A stretch of DNA of 64,000 nucleotides from Thioalkalivibrio sp. ALJ21 (GCF_000378605.1 NZ_KB905155.1:1-64000); one strand, 5' to 3'; positions 1 to 9,388 are shown, counted from the first letter of the stretch. Notes: generated by a model not told the origin, from the sequence alone. Translations and numbers: made by a program.

Positions 1-647
1 CCGTAGTTGAAGACGTCGATCGGCTCGCCCGCCAGGATCTTCCGGGTGAACAGGAACAGCGCCATGTCCGGCCGGCCCCAGGGGCCGTAGACGGTAAAGA
101 AGCGCAGGCCCGTCACCGGAAGCTGGTACAGATGCGCATAGGTATGCGCCATCAGCTCGTTGGCCTTCTTGCTCGCGGCGTAGAGGCTCAGCGGGTGGTC
201 GACGTTATCGTGCACCGAGAACGGCATCGTGGTGTTGGCGCCGTAGACGGAGCTGGAACTGGCGTAGACCAGGTGCTCCACGCCGTTGTGCCGGCAGCCC
301 TCCAGGATGTTGCCGAAACCGACCAGGTTGGTGTCGACATAGGCCGCCGGGTTCTCCAGCGAGTAGCGCACCCCGGCCTGAGCCGCCAGGTTGACCACCC
401 GTTCCGGGCGATGCTCGCGGAACACCCGCTCCATCGCCTCGCGGTCGGCGATGTCTTCGTGTTCAAACACGAAGCGCTGGCGGGACGCCGGCAAGGCGCG
501 GATGCGGTCCAGTCGGGCCCGCTTCAGGCTCGGGTCGTAGTAGTCGTTCATGTCGTCGACACCGATCACGGTGTCGCCACGCTCCAGCAGGCGCAGGGCC
601 AGATGGGAGCCGATAAATCCTGCCGCGCCGGTGATCAAGACTTTCAT
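1..647 (-). CDS. NAD-dependent nucleotide-sugar epimerase, UDP-glucuronate 4-epimerase-like (3' end cut by window)
   Basis: The reading frame opens with [20 protein letters not shown], the glycine-rich NAD-binding Rossmann loop (TGxxGFIG) of extended short-chain dehydrogenases. It continues with the family's SSSVYG stretch, the catalytic YxxxK (YAASKK) and the substrate-loop motif [15 protein letters not shown], which is typical of UDP-glucuronate 4-epimerases of capsule clusters. About 215 residues are present out of the usual 330 or so; the C-terminal part lies outside the window. The role would be cytoplasmic interconversion of UDP-glucuronate and UDP-galacturonate for surface polysaccharide. 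It is divergent from wza-wzb-wzc, which supports an exopolysaccharide role. The exact substrate cannot be read from the sequence. Confidence 0.85.
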   Translation of the reverse strand, partial: MKVLITGAAGFIGSHLALRLLERGDTVIGVDDMNDYYDPSLKRARLDRIRALPASRQRFVFEHEDIADREAMERVFREHRPERVVNLAAQAGVRYSLENPAAYVDTNLVGFGNILEGCRHNGVEHLVYASSSSVYGANTTMPFSVHDNVDHPLSLYAASKKANELMAHTYAHLYQLPVTGLRFFTVYGPWGRPDMALFLFTRKILAGEPIDVFNY

Positions 648-1036
648 GTCGCCTCTTCCTTGTCAGATGGATGGGACTGACGTGTCCGGACGTTTCGCTT
701 GCCCAGGGGCGTTGTGACGAGGGTCCGGGTCACTCGTTCATGGGGTGAACGCGATGGATTCAAGCATCGGCCGGAATGGCCCCGCAACGCCGGTTCCGGG
801 AAACGTGAGGTCGATCCGTCGAAGCTGTGACTCGCCCCGTAAGTTTCGGATCGCGGCATTGCCTGCAAGGGGTTGGCTGCCGATATTTTGCGCCAGTTCG
901 ACGACGATCCGACCTATTCGTGACATGGTCGGCCCGCTTGAGGCGGACCCGGTGGGGCTCGCCAGGATGAATCGCAAGGTGACGACGCAGCCGTGGGCGC
1001 CAGGGCGCTGCGGCCATGCGCAAAAGAGGAAGATCC
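648..1036. promoter_or_regulatory. Divergent intergenic region between epimerase and wza
   Basis: This non-coding gap of nearly 390 bases must carry the promoters for both flanking polysaccharide transcription units. A short perfect inverted repeat, CGTTCA-5-TGAACG at 735-751, could be an operator. I see no convincing sigma-70 promoter, and no reading frame here has protein-like composition. Confidence 0.4.
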
Positions 1037-2167
1037 ATGAACGTGATCCCCCCCGTACGCTGGGTCCTGTTGCTGAGCCTGCTGGTGATATTGGGTGGGT
1101 GTGCCTGGGCCCCTGGCGGGCACATTGCCGAACGCACCTCCAGTGCCCCGGTCGAGGACCTGGTCGATATCGAGCCCATAACCTTTGGTCTGATCCGGGC
1201 CCAGGAGACGCGCTCGGTCCCGCCGGACCTTCGCCGTGTAAGCGACGAGATGGCGCAGGACGTCGCTGAATACGATTACCGCATCGGTCGCGGCGACGTG
1301 CTGGCTGTCATCGTGTACGAACACCCCGAGTTGACCATCCCCGCCGGGAGCGAGCGATCGGCCGTGGAGTCGGGGAATACCGTGCACCCGGACGGCACGA
1401 TCTTTTACCCCTATATCGGGCGCGTGGAAGTCGAGGGGTACACGGTGTCGCAGGTGCGCGACCGGATTGCGCGCGATCTCGCGACCTTCGTGAACGAGCC
1501 CCAGGTCGAGGTACGCGTGGCGGCCTTCAATTCGCAGAAGGTCCAGGTGACGGGCTCTGTACGCGAGCCCGGCGTGCAGCCGGTGACCAATGTCCCGCTG
1601 ACCGTGCTGGATGCGATCCATCACTCGGGTGGGCTTTCCGACGATGCCAACTGGCACGAGGTGATCCTGACGCGGGAAGGCGAAGAGATCGTGATCTCGC
1701 TCTACGACATGCTGCGCTATGGCGACATGTCGCAGAACCGGCTCCTGCGCGATGGCGATGTGCTGCACGTCCCGGATACCGCTGGCCAGCAGGTCTACGT
1801 GATGGGCGAGGTCGGTGAGCCGCAGCGGCTGCCCCTGGGCCGCGGTCAGCTCACGCTGATGGATGCGCTCAGCCAGGCCAGAGGGTTTAACGAGAACCGG
1901 GCGGACGCCAGCGGCATCTTCGTGATCCGCCGTGCACCACCGGAGAGCGACAAGCTCGCGACCGTGTATCAACTGGATGCGCGCAATTCCGCAGCGCTGA
2001 TGCTGGGGGCCGAGTTCGAGCTGGAGCCGTTGGACATCGTGTATGTGACGACAACGTCGCTGGGCCGCTGGAATCGCGTGATCAGCCAGCTGCTGCCCAC
2101 GGTAAGCGCTGTCTACCAATCCTCCCGTACCACGCGCGACGTGCGCCGCCTGTCGGATGACTTCTAG
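1037..2167 (+). CDS. wza: Wza-type polysaccharide export lipoprotein
   Basis: This is a secreted lipoprotein: a hydrophobic N-terminus (WVLLLSLLVILGG) is followed by cysteine in a lipobox (LGGC). The mature part has the polysaccharide export domain (YRIGRGDVLAVIVYEHPEL, then HPDGTIFYPYIGRVEVEGYT) and repeated SLBB-type segments (VTGSVREPGVQPV; YVMGEVGEPQRLPL). At 376 residues it matches the Wza family of outer-membrane octameric export channels. The start was chosen at the ATG preceded by AGAGGAAG rather than an in-frame ATG 21 bases upstream. It lies 2 bases from the phosphatase and near the tyrosine kinase, the standard wza-wzb-wzc order, so it should export the polymer across the outer membrane. 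Confidence 0.93.
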   Translation: MNVIPPVRWVLLLSLLVILGGCAWAPGGHIAERTSSAPVEDLVDIEPITFGLIRAQETRSVPPDLRRVSDEMAQDVAEYDYRIGRGDVLAVIVYEHPELTIPAGSERSAVESGNTVHPDGTIFYPYIGRVEVEGYTVSQVRDRIARDLATFVNEPQVEVRVAAFNSQKVQVTGSVREPGVQPVTNVPLTVLDAIHHSGGLSDDANWHEVILTREGEEIVISLYDMLRYGDMSQNRLLRDGDVLHVPDTAGQQVYVMGEVGEPQRLPLGRGQLTLMDALSQARGFNENRADASGIFVIRRAPPESDKLATVYQLDARNSAALMLGAEFELEPLDIVYVTTTSLGRWNRVISQLLPTVSAVYQSSRTTRDVRRLSDDF

Positions 2168-2169
2168 CC

Positions 2170-2613
2170 ATGTTTAACCGGATTCTGGTGGTTTGTACCG
2201 GCAATATCTGCCGCAGTCCCGTGGGCGAGGCACTGCTGCGCGAGCGTCTGCCCGATCGCTCGGTGGAATCCGCCGGCCTCGGGGCCGTGGTCGGGGAGGG
2301 CGTCCACCCCGAGGCGCGGCGCCTGGCCGAGGCCGCGGGTCTGGACGTCACGGCGCACAAGGCGCGTCAGATCGAGCCCGATCTGCTGCATCACGCCGAT
2401 CTGGTGCTGGTCATGAGCGAGGGCCAGCGCCAGGCCGTCGGCGGGCGCCACCCCGAGGTGCTCGGCAAGACGATGCGATTTGGCCACTGGCTGGAAGGTG
2501 GCCGTGGCCGAGACATTCCCGATCCCTATGGCAAGAGCCCCGAAGTCTTTGCGCAGGCTCATGCCCTACTCGTGGAGGCTGCCGATGCCTGGGCGCGGCG
2601 GCTGAACCGATGA
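2170..2613 (+). CDS. wzb: Low-molecular-weight protein-tyrosine phosphatase (Wzb)
   Basis: The protein is 147 residues, the normal length for the family. It begins with the phosphate-binding loop CTGNICRS (CX5RS, with nucleophilic Cys and Arg) and ends with the general-acid motif DPYG. It should dephosphorylate the tyrosine tail of the adjacent Wzc kinase and so cycle polymer assembly. It sits between wza and wzc with spacings of 2 and 22 bases, so the three are very likely cotranscribed. Confidence 0.93.
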   Translation: MFNRILVVCTGNICRSPVGEALLRERLPDRSVESAGLGAVVGEGVHPEARRLAEAAGLDVTAHKARQIEPDLLHHADLVLVMSEGQRQAVGGRHPEVLGKTMRFGHWLEGGRGRDIPDPYGKSPEVFAQAHALLVEAADAWARRLNR

Positions 2614-2635
2614 TCTCCGACACAGGTAAATCCCG

Positions 2636-4816
2636 ATGACAAAGAACCATTCCCCCGGGGTGCCGGAAGGCGAACTGGATATTGGCCGACTGCTTGGCCA
2701 GTTGTTGGACCACAAGTGGCTGATCATTTTCATTACGGCGCTGTTTGCCATTGCAGGCGCGGTATACGCGACGCTGTCCACCCCGATCTACCGGGCGGAT
2801 GCGCTGGTACAGGTGGAGGATATGGGACGCTTCAGCAGCCCGTTGTCCAGTGTGCGCGAGATGCTGGGGCAGGAGCCGCGCGTCGAGGCCGAGCTGCAGA
2901 TCCTGCGTTCACGCATGGTCCTCGGGCGCACGGTCGATCAGGAGGCGCTGGATCTGGTGGTACGCCCGCACCGTATGCCGGTGGTGGGCGATTACCTCGT
3001 TCGCCGGGGCATGGAGCGCCCCGCCTTTGCTCAGTCCAGTGTCTGGGCGGGCGAGTCGATCAACGTGGGCGAGTTCCAGGTGGCCCGAGCCTACGAGGGG
3101 CGCACCTTTACGCTGGAGGTTCTGGATGACGATCGTTATCGCCTGATCAACGGGGATCACGAACTGGGCGAGGGGCGTATTGGCGAGGACGTGGAGTTCT
3201 TCGAGGGTGATGTGCGCCTGCGTGTGGCCGAAATGGATGCGGGGCCGGGGGCGCGTTTTGATATCCAGCGGCGCTCGCGCCTGGCGGCGATCAACAGCTT
3301 GCGTGGCCAGTTCGAAGCGGGGCAGCAGGGCCGCGAGAGTGGCGTGTTCAGCCTGACCCTGACCGATCCGGACCCGCAGCAGGCCCAGCGCATCCTGAAC
3401 ACCATCAGCCAGATCTATCTGACGCAGAATGTTCAGCGCAAGGCCGCCGAGGCCGAGAAGAGCCTCGAATTCCTGGAGGAGAAGGTGCCGGATGTGCGCG
3501 ATCAGCTGCAAACGGCCGAGGATGCGCTGAACGAGTACCGCACAGAGCGCGACAGCGTGGACCTCTCGCAGGAGACCCGTGCCGTGCTGGACCGCCTGGT
3601 CAACCTGGAACGTCAGCTCAACGAGCTGGAGTTCGAGGAGGCCGAGATCTCCCGGCGGTACACGGCCAGCCATCCGACCTATGCGGCCCTGATCGACAAA
3701 CGCCAGAAGCTGCAGGAGGAGCGCAACCGGCTGAACCAGGAGGTCAGCGCGCTTCCGGAGACCCAGCAGCAGATCCTGCGTCTCAACCGGGATGTGGAGG
3801 TCAACCAGGACATCTACGTCCAGCTGCTCAATCGCATGCAGGAGATGGATATTGCCCGCGCCAGCACGGTGGGGAACGTCCGTATCCTGGACGATGCCCA
3901 GGCAGGGCTGTCCCCGGTCGAACCACAGCGCAACATGATCGTGATGCTGTCCACGGTATTTGGCGGTGGCCTGGCGATTGCGCTGGTGCTGGTGCGCGGG
4001 ATGTTCAACCGCGGGGTGGAATCACAGGAGGAGATCGAGGGGATCGACCTGCCGGTGTATGCCAGCGTGCCGCGTTCCAGGGCGCAGGAGAATCTGCTGC
4101 GCCGGGTGAAACGGCGCCACCAGTCGCGGGGGCATGACGTTCCAGGGGATGTGCTGGCCTCGATCGACCCGGCCGATGACGCCATCGAGGCCCTGCGCGG
4201 CCTGCGCAGCAGCCTGCATTTCGCGATGCTGGAGGCCGAGGACAACCGGCTGGTGATTACCGGTCCGAGCCCGAATGTGGGCAAGAGTTTTGTCTCGGTT
4301 AACCTGGCGACCGTTTGTGCGCAGGCGGGACAGCGCGTGCTGATCATTGACGCCGACCTGCGCAAGGGACATGTGCACCACGCCTTCGGTCAGCGCAGCG
4401 ACGGGGGACTCTCGGAGTTTCTGGCGGGCCAGGAATCCCTGGAAGGGGTGCTGCGCCGCACGGATATCCAGGGGCTGGACTACATCGCCCGTGGCAGCGC
4501 GCCGCCGAACCCGTCGGAGTTGCTGATGAGCGACCGTTTCAGCCGCATGCTGGAACAGCTCAGCCGCGACTACGACCTGGTGCTGATCGACACGCCGCCG
4601 ATCCTGGCGGTTACCGATGCCGCCGTGGTCGCACGCCAGTGCTCGACCACCTTGATGGTGGTGCGCTTCCAGCTGAACCCGCTACGCGAGATCGAGTCGG
4701 CACGGCGCCGTCTCGATGCAGCGGGAGTCGACGTGCGTGGCTGTATCCTGAACTCGATCGAGTACAAGGCCTCGACCAGCTACGGCTACGGCTATTATCA
4801 CTACTCCTACAAGTAG
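2636..4816 (+). CDS. wzc: Wzc-type tyrosine autokinase / chain-length determinant
   Basis: This 726-residue inner-membrane protein combines a Wzz-type periplasmic region with a cytoplasmic BY-kinase. The first membrane segment is near residue 30 (WLIIFITALFAIAGAVYA). A long coiled coil follows, and the second membrane segment is near residue 435 (MIVMLSTVFGGGLAIALVLV). The kinase has Walker A GPSPNVGKS at about residue 543, Walker A' LIIDADLRKG and Walker B VLIDTPP. The C-terminus is a tyrosine cluster, YGYGYYHYSYK, the autophosphorylation tail. It controls polymerisation and export together with Wza and is the target of Wzb. An intrinsic terminator follows, closing the operon. Confidence 0.94.
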   Translation: MTKNHSPGVPEGELDIGRLLGQLLDHKWLIIFITALFAIAGAVYATLSTPIYRADALVQVEDMGRFSSPLSSVREMLGQEPRVEAELQILRSRMVLGRTVDQEALDLVVRPHRMPVVGDYLVRRGMERPAFAQSSVWAGESINVGEFQVARAYEGRTFTLEVLDDDRYRLINGDHELGEGRIGEDVEFFEGDVRLRVAEMDAGPGARFDIQRRSRLAAINSLRGQFEAGQQGRESGVFSLTLTDPDPQQAQRILNTISQIYLTQNVQRKAAEAEKSLEFLEEKVPDVRDQLQTAEDALNEYRTERDSVDLSQETRAVLDRLVNLERQLNELEFEEAEISRRYTASHPTYAALIDKRQKLQEERNRLNQEVSALPETQQQILRLNRDVEVNQDIYVQLLNRMQEMDIARASTVGNVRILDDAQAGLSPVEPQRNMIVMLSTVFGGGLAIALVLVRGMFNRGVESQEEIEGIDLPVYASVPRSRAQENLLRRVKRRHQSRGHDVPGDVLASIDPADDAIEALRGLRSSLHFAMLEAEDNRLVITGPSPNVGKSFVSVNLATVCAQAGQRVLIIDADLRKGHVHHAFGQRSDGGLSEFLAGQESLEGVLRRTDIQGLDYIARGSAPPNPSELLMSDRFSRMLEQLSRDYDLVLIDTPPILAVTDAAVVARQCSTTLMVVRFQLNPLREIESARRRLDAAGVDVRGCILNSIEYKASTSYGYGYYHYSYK

Positions 4817-4863
4817 CGGATCGCGGGGCCGCGAAGCGGCGGCCCCGATGGATTACCCCGTGG

Positions 4864-4890
4864 CCCCGGCGATTGCCGGGGTTTTTTTGT
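4864..4890 (+). terminator. Intrinsic terminator after wzc
   Basis: A CCCCGGC-GATT-GCCGGGG hairpin is followed directly by seven T residues, about 50 bases after the wzc stop. Confidence 0.9.
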
Positions 4891-5499
4891 TTGTCGAACA
4901 TCGCCCACCGGGGAATGCGGCGCGGATCGCGAGCCTTGGGTGTTCGTGGTCGCGATGGCCGCAGGCGCGGCGGAGCTAGTACAGCGAACGTGGTGGTGCC
5001 GGTTGCCGGTCCGGTTTGGGGCAGGCAAGTGCGTGCCCCCGGGCACGCCGTTGCGGCTCCCTTGTGCAGAATGACTGCACGGCCGTCACCACGGCTTGTT
5101 CGCACGCAAACGCGAGTCGAGCGCGGACTCGCGATTCAATCAGCGCCTCGCCTGGCAGGAGACCGAACAGGCGGGTGTGACTGAGGGTCGTCGGACGATC
5201 AGAACGCACGCGTCTGCCTGCGGAGGGTGGTGGGGCGCCGAGGCGAGAGAGCGTAACGAATAAGTCGCCATCGACAGTCCTGGTGTTCCGTGGAAGGAGC
5301 GGCTGGTGCCGGGCTGCCCTGTCATGGATTCGCGACCAGCGCGTATGCGCAGGTGTGCCGGGATTGTCCCGACTGCGTCGGAGGTGGCAAGGGGGAGGGA
5401 AGCCTGGGGCGCGAGTGCGAACGCACACGCGCCTGACTCGGCGTCTCGTCAACCGGAGGGAAGGGGTGTCCGGGACGCGATGCCCCGGACACCGGGGGA
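4891..5499. other. Long non-coding gap with several stem-loops
   Basis: No frame in this 600-base gap between convergent wzc and yjbH looks protein-coding. It contains at least four perfect or near-perfect GC-rich hairpins: 5031-5048 (GCGTGCCC/GGGCACGC), 5111-5133 (CGCGAGTC/GACTCGCG), 5408-5433 (GGCGCGAGTGCG/CGCACACGCGCC) and 5465-5493 (GGTGTCCGGG/CCCGGACACC). The last lies just beyond the yjbH stop and could end that transcript, although it lacks a T tract. Whether the others belong to a small RNA cannot be decided from sequence. Confidence 0.5.
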
Positions 5500-7614
5500 T
5501 TAACGCCAGGTGGCGTCGGGCTCGTCCCAGTAGCGGCCGACCTGACGTTCTTCGGTGATGTCGAACAGCTGATGACGCCGGTTCAGGCGGGCGCCACCGT
5601 CGCGGGTCAGGGGCTGCCAGGCGATGTTGGCCCGGTTGCGGCTGGAGGTCGAGAAGAAGGAGTCGTAGGGGACCGACAGGTACAGGCCCTTGTCGAAGCT
5701 GCCTTCGCCGAAATCGTCCCCGGCGTCGGTGAAGGTCGACCAGGCGCCGACCCGTACGCCATTGGCGAACTCGCGCGAGAAGTCGAGGGTGGTCCCGAGG
5801 TCGCCGGCCAGATAGCGGCCCACGCTTACCCGTGCATGGATGTCCTGTACACCGGTGTCGATGTACGTGGTCACATGCCCGGTCACCTGCTCGTAGTCCC
5901 GCAGGCCGAATTGCTGGTTGAACTCGCGCTGACGTACCCAGTTGGCATCCACGCCGATGGCCCAGCGGCTGTTGAACGGGCGGTACAAGACCTCGGCACC
6001 GACACCCGCGTACATTGTTTCAAGAATGCCGCCATAGCCCATCGCATACCAGTTCTTGCCCAGGCGCTTGGTATGGTTGGCCTGCAGGTTGGTGATGCCG
6101 ACGCTGGTCTCGGCGAGGTAGTCGCCAATGTGCGTGCGCACGCGGGGAAGGTCGGAATCGGCGATGTATTCGTAGTTCTCGAGGTTGTCCGCCAGGGTCG
6201 TCGACAGCATCGACGAGATCCAGGTGCCCTGGGCGAGGTGATAGCTGGCGTCGAGATAGGCGGACAGCCGGTACAGATAGCCGTCGGGGCCGCCAAAGTT
6301 CTGTTCCAGGGATGGGCCTGCGCCCCACTCGAAGCGCCGGGGTTCGGCCTCGTAGAGGACCTCGCCACGATCATTGTTGGTCGTGGGTTCGATATCGCGC
6401 ACCCGCACACTGTGCCGGTAGTCGGTCTCGTGATCCGCAGAGGCCAGGGCGCGGCCGAAGGCCTCGCGATCATGCAGGCTCTCGCGCAGATCGAGGCCCA
6501 GTGTCTGCCAGCGGTACTGGAAGGTGTGGATGCCGGCATCGGCCTGCGCCTCGAGCAGACGGTTGGCCCGCCCTTCGGACTGCTTCAGGTTGCGGTAACG
6601 GGCTGGTTCGCCCGTGACCTCGATGGTGTCGCCGACCTGGCGGATCTCGGTCACGTAGATCCCGGCATTGGTGTTGAGGTCGGTGGCCACCGCATCCCAG
6701 TCGCGACGCTCCACATGGGCGGGATCGACCGGGGCCGGGTCGTCGGCCTTGGGCTGCGAGAGCCGCGCCAGGTTGGTCGTGAAATGCAGGCCCACCATCG
6801 CGGTATTGCCGCGTTGCCAGCCGGTATGCAGTTCGATGCTGTTGGTCAGTTTCAGTCGCGCCCCGAAATTGAAGCGGGAATCCTGTTCCTGGGCGTTGTC
6901 CTGCGGCTCGTGCTGATAGGTGTTGCCCTCGTACTCGACCTGCAGCAGCAGGCGATCCCAGGGGGTCTGGTACTCGACCCCACCGAACAAGGCCGCCGGG
7001 CCACGGAACATCTGGTGCGTGGCGACCTCGCCGCCCTGACCGCCGCCGGCGGAACGTGGCCGTTCGTCAAAGCTGTCGTCAATCCAGCCAAGCGGCGATT
7101 CGATATCGCCATGGTTGCCGAGATAACCCCAGCCCAGCCCCAGGGAAAAGTCGAAGTTGTTCCAGCGCTTGCTGGCAACCAGGTACTCGCCCCCGAACAG
7201 GGTGGTGCCGCCCAGGTCCTGGAACCCGACGGCCACTTCCGGGATATAGCGGCTCTCCTCGACCAGACGGAGTTTGATGTCCGCGCCTTTGTCGATGTTG
7301 TAACGGTCGTCATCGCCGGCGGCCAGGTATGGCCGGTTCTCGACCTGTACATAGCGGAAGCCGAGCTCCATCCAGTCGAGCGGCTGTACGAAGACGCTCC
7401 AGCGACGGTAGGGGTAGGTGCGATTCCAGCCGGCGGCGAAGTGACCGGCATCACCGGTGCGGGCCGTGGGGGTCTGCATCAGACCAATACCGCCGGTATC
7501 CCGCTGGCCCTGGCCGAGTCCGAACTCCTCGGCCTGTGCCGTGGGCAGGCCCAGGCCGAGGAGCACGGCTACCACCAGGCTGCGGCGGCGCATGCGCAAA
7601 GGTGTAGCGTTCAT
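5500..7614 (-). CDS. yjbH: YjbH/GfcD-family outer-membrane protein of exopolysaccharide secretion
   Basis: This 704-residue protein has a cleavable signal peptide (SLVVAVLLGLGLPTAQAEE). It then shows the N-terminal YjbH pattern (GGIGLMQTPTARTGDAGHFAAGWNRT) and many alternating beta-strand segments ending in aromatic residues, as expected for an outer-membrane beta-barrel. The length fits the family. It is the last gene of a four-gene operon in the order yjbE-like, yjbF, yjbG, yjbH, overlapping yjbG by 4 bases (ATGA). In Escherichia coli the equivalent operons act in exopolysaccharide secretion; the neighbouring wza-wzb-wzc supports the same role here. The exact polymer is unknown. Confidence 0.85.
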   Translation of the reverse strand: MNATPLRMRRRSLVVAVLLGLGLPTAQAEEFGLGQGQRDTGGIGLMQTPTARTGDAGHFAAGWNRTYPYRRWSVFVQPLDWMELGFRYVQVENRPYLAAGDDDRYNIDKGADIKLRLVEESRYIPEVAVGFQDLGGTTLFGGEYLVASKRWNNFDFSLGLGWGYLGNHGDIESPLGWIDDSFDERPRSAGGGQGGEVATHQMFRGPAALFGGVEYQTPWDRLLLQVEYEGNTYQHEPQDNAQEQDSRFNFGARLKLTNSIELHTGWQRGNTAMVGLHFTTNLARLSQPKADDPAPVDPAHVERRDWDAVATDLNTNAGIYVTEIRQVGDTIEVTGEPARYRNLKQSEGRANRLLEAQADAGIHTFQYRWQTLGLDLRESLHDREAFGRALASADHETDYRHSVRVRDIEPTTNNDRGEVLYEAEPRRFEWGAGPSLEQNFGGPDGYLYRLSAYLDASYHLAQGTWISSMLSTTLADNLENYEYIADSDLPRVRTHIGDYLAETSVGITNLQANHTKRLGKNWYAMGYGGILETMYAGVGAEVLYRPFNSRWAIGVDANWVRQREFNQQFGLRDYEQVTGHVTTYIDTGVQDIHARVSVGRYLAGDLGTTLDFSREFANGVRVGAWSTFTDAGDDFGEGSFDKGLYLSVPYDSFFSTSSRNRANIAWQPLTRDGGARLNRRHQLFDITEERQVGRYWDEPDATWR

Positions 7615-8375
7615 GGCAATTTCCGAAGTGTGCAGTTGTCGCCCGGCAAGCGGGTCGCAAGAAAACGGGGCAGGCGCTGGTTGAGCAGATCACCCTCTAC
7701 CGACCCCCCCAGGTCACGGACATGGAGGTGTGTCATTACCCGGGTCCCGGGCGCGATCGCGATGTCCTCGCGGTTCCAGGGCGCGGCGCCGAATACGTGG
7801 ACTTCGCCGATCGGCGAAACCACGGCGGCCGTGTCGGTCCCGCGCAGCGCGGCGCGCGAGGGCTTGGCCAGCAGGTCCTGAAGGGTCATCCCCGGGGTCC
7901 ATTCATGGCGGTCCACGCCATCCAGTGACCACAGCTCCACCCAGTCGGGCGGGGTGCAGTAGCCAATGTGCTCCATGCCGGTGGGGTCGGGCGCGTGGCG
8001 CAGATTGGCCAGGAGCCAGGGCAGGTCGAGGCGCTCGGCACTGCGTACATTGGGTGCCGTCTCCATCGCGTCGACCGTTTCGCTCCAGGAATCGAGCGCC
8101 CGGGCCACCTCGGGGCGTCCGCCGATGTCCATCGTCTGGCCGACCAGCTCGATTTCGGCCAGAAGCCGTCTGCGTTCGTGGTCGATGGGGCGTACATCGC
8201 GGCTGCGCAGGGCGAAGCCATAGGCCCAGTCGATGGGTTCGGACAGTTCTTCCTGCCAGGCCACCCAGGTTTCGGCGAGCGAGGGTTCGACCGGCGTATC
8301 GTCGGTCGAGCCCACCGTAGGGGCCAGGGCCAGCAAGCCCAGGGCCAGCCACATGGGACGAAAATGGTGTTGCAT
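7611..8375 (-). CDS. yjbG: GfcC/YjbG-family periplasmic capsule protein
   Basis: The protein is about 254 residues with a signal peptide (FRPMWLALGLLALAPTVGS). The body is a capsule biosynthesis GfcC-type domain, with the segments WAYGFALRSRDVRPI and GEVHVFGAAPWNREDIAIAPGTRV. Two adjacent ATG codons follow the strong AGGAGG; the second was chosen because it gives the longer spacing. It overlaps yjbH by 4 bases. The family is periplasmic and required with YjbF and YjbH for polymer secretion, but its biochemical activity is not established. Confidence 0.8.
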   Translation of the reverse strand: MQHHFRPMWLALGLLALAPTVGSTDDTPVEPSLAETWVAWQEELSEPIDWAYGFALRSRDVRPIDHERRRLLAEIELVGQTMDIGGRPEVARALDSWSETVDAMETAPNVRSAERLDLPWLLANLRHAPDPTGMEHIGYCTPPDWVELWSLDGVDRHEWTPGMTLQDLLAKPSRAALRGTDTAAVVSPIGEVHVFGAAPWNREDIAIAPGTRVMTHLHVRDLGGSVEGDLLNQRLPRFLATRLPGDNCTLRKLP

Positions 8376-8392
8376 CATGCCTCCTGCGAGGG

Positions 8393-9070
8393 CTACCACC
8401 AGGGGCGAGCCACCTGCCAGGCGATCGAGGGACCATCCGGCCAGGCCTGGCCGTCGTATGCCCATAGATCGCGGGTTTCGGGGTCGCGCCAGAGATCGGC
8501 GCGAGTCGTTCCGGCACCTTCCCAGTCGATACGCTCGCGGCAGCGCTCGAGCTCCAGGGTCGCGAGGGGGAGGTCCCGCGATGTGCTTGTCCCGCAGTCC
8601 AGGGTGCCCTCGCCGACATGGCGGACGATGGCGCCGGAGGGTACGCGGACATGGCGTTCGACCCGGTAGGTGTCGGGGCTTGCCTGGCGCCAGGGAGGTG
8701 CATCGGTGTCGGGATGGTGTGTTCCCAGCAGGTCCTGTTCGAGACCGGATGTGGCAAACAGCCCCCCGTCACGCAGTTGCAGCGAAAGGCCCTCGGCGCT
8801 CGGCCAAAAGGTGTTTTCGTCGGAGATGGCCCCAAGGATCAGCAACCCCTGATGGTGTTCGGTCCGAACCGCGAGCGAGGCATAGGGAATCTCCTCTGCC
8901 CGGGAGCTCACATCCGGTCCGCCCGTGACCATGCTTTGCAGGGATGCCCCCAGTGGCGTGGGACCGCCGCTACCGCAGCCCGTGACCAGGCTCACGAAAA
9001 TCCCAAGGCCCAGACATGCGAAAGCCGCCCGGAGGCGGCCTTCGCGAAGGAAGTGCGAATTGGTTCGCAT
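8393..9070 (-). CDS. yjbF: YjbF/GfcB-family lipoprotein
   Basis: This is a 225-residue lipoprotein: the signal segment AFACLGLGIFVSLVTGC ends in the lipobox cysteine. The mature domain (ILGAISDENTFWPSAEG, TSGLEQDLLGT, and a tail with ETRDLWAYDGQAWPDGPSIAWQVARPWW) fits the YjbF/GfcB group, which is normally encoded between a small YjbE-like protein and YjbG. That is exactly its position here. No good Shine-Dalgarno sequence precedes the ATG, so translation may depend on coupling to the small gene that ends 9 bases upstream. Confidence 0.78.
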   Translation of the reverse strand: MRTNSHFLREGRLRAAFACLGLGIFVSLVTGCGSGGPTPLGASLQSMVTGGPDVSSRAEEIPYASLAVRTEHHQGLLILGAISDENTFWPSAEGLSLQLRDGGLFATSGLEQDLLGTHHPDTDAPPWRQASPDTYRVERHVRVPSGAIVRHVGEGTLDCGTSTSRDLPLATLELERCRERIDWEGAGTTRADLWRDPETRDLWAYDGQAWPDGPSIAWQVARPWW

Positions 9071-9079
9071 GGGCGTTCG

Positions 9080-9388
9080 TTACCGAGTGCCCGTCGCCGG
9101 TGTGGTACCGGTTCCCGGGGTCGTACCGGTGGAGGCAATCAGGCCCACCAGGCGACCGGAGCGGGTCGCAATACGCGACACCGCGCCCGGTTCCGAACGC
9201 GCCGCTGCGGAGATGCCACCCGAGGGGGTGCCACCGGCGACCGGCGAGCTGGGATTCCCCTGCGGGGCACTCGCGCTGGCGCCCGTGCTGGCACCACCGG
9301 TGGCGGCCGCGCCGGCGGACTGCGCCATCACGGGGCCGGTTACGAACACGCTGGCAACAATGGCTGTAGCGAATATCTTCTTGATCAT
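9080..9388 (-). CDS. yjbE: Small exported Ala/Gly/Ser/Thr-rich protein, YjbE-like
   Basis: The protein is 102 residues with a signal peptide (MIKKIFATAIVASVFVTGPVMAQS). The mature part is low-complexity, dominated by A, G, S, T and P, and ends in a TGTTPGTGTTPATGTR tail. The start was set at the ATG with GAGGAA seven bases upstream; a GTG 15 bases further upstream is less likely. First-gene position in a yjbEFGH-type operon and the composition match YjbE, a small Ala/Thr-rich exported protein of unknown function. Assignment rests mainly on context because low-complexity sequence gives little homology signal. Confidence 0.65.
   Translation of the reverse strand: MIKKIFATAIVASVFVTGPVMAQSAGAAATGGASTGASASAPQGNPSSPVAGGTPSGGISAAARSEPGAVSRIATRSGRLVGLIASTGTTPGTGTTPATGTR

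Noticed and set aside
5572-7881. A 769-codon plus-strand frame over yjbH
   Set aside because: It is antisense to a clear signal-peptide beta-barrel protein; its Val/Gly/Ala-rich translation is what high GC gives in the complementary frame.
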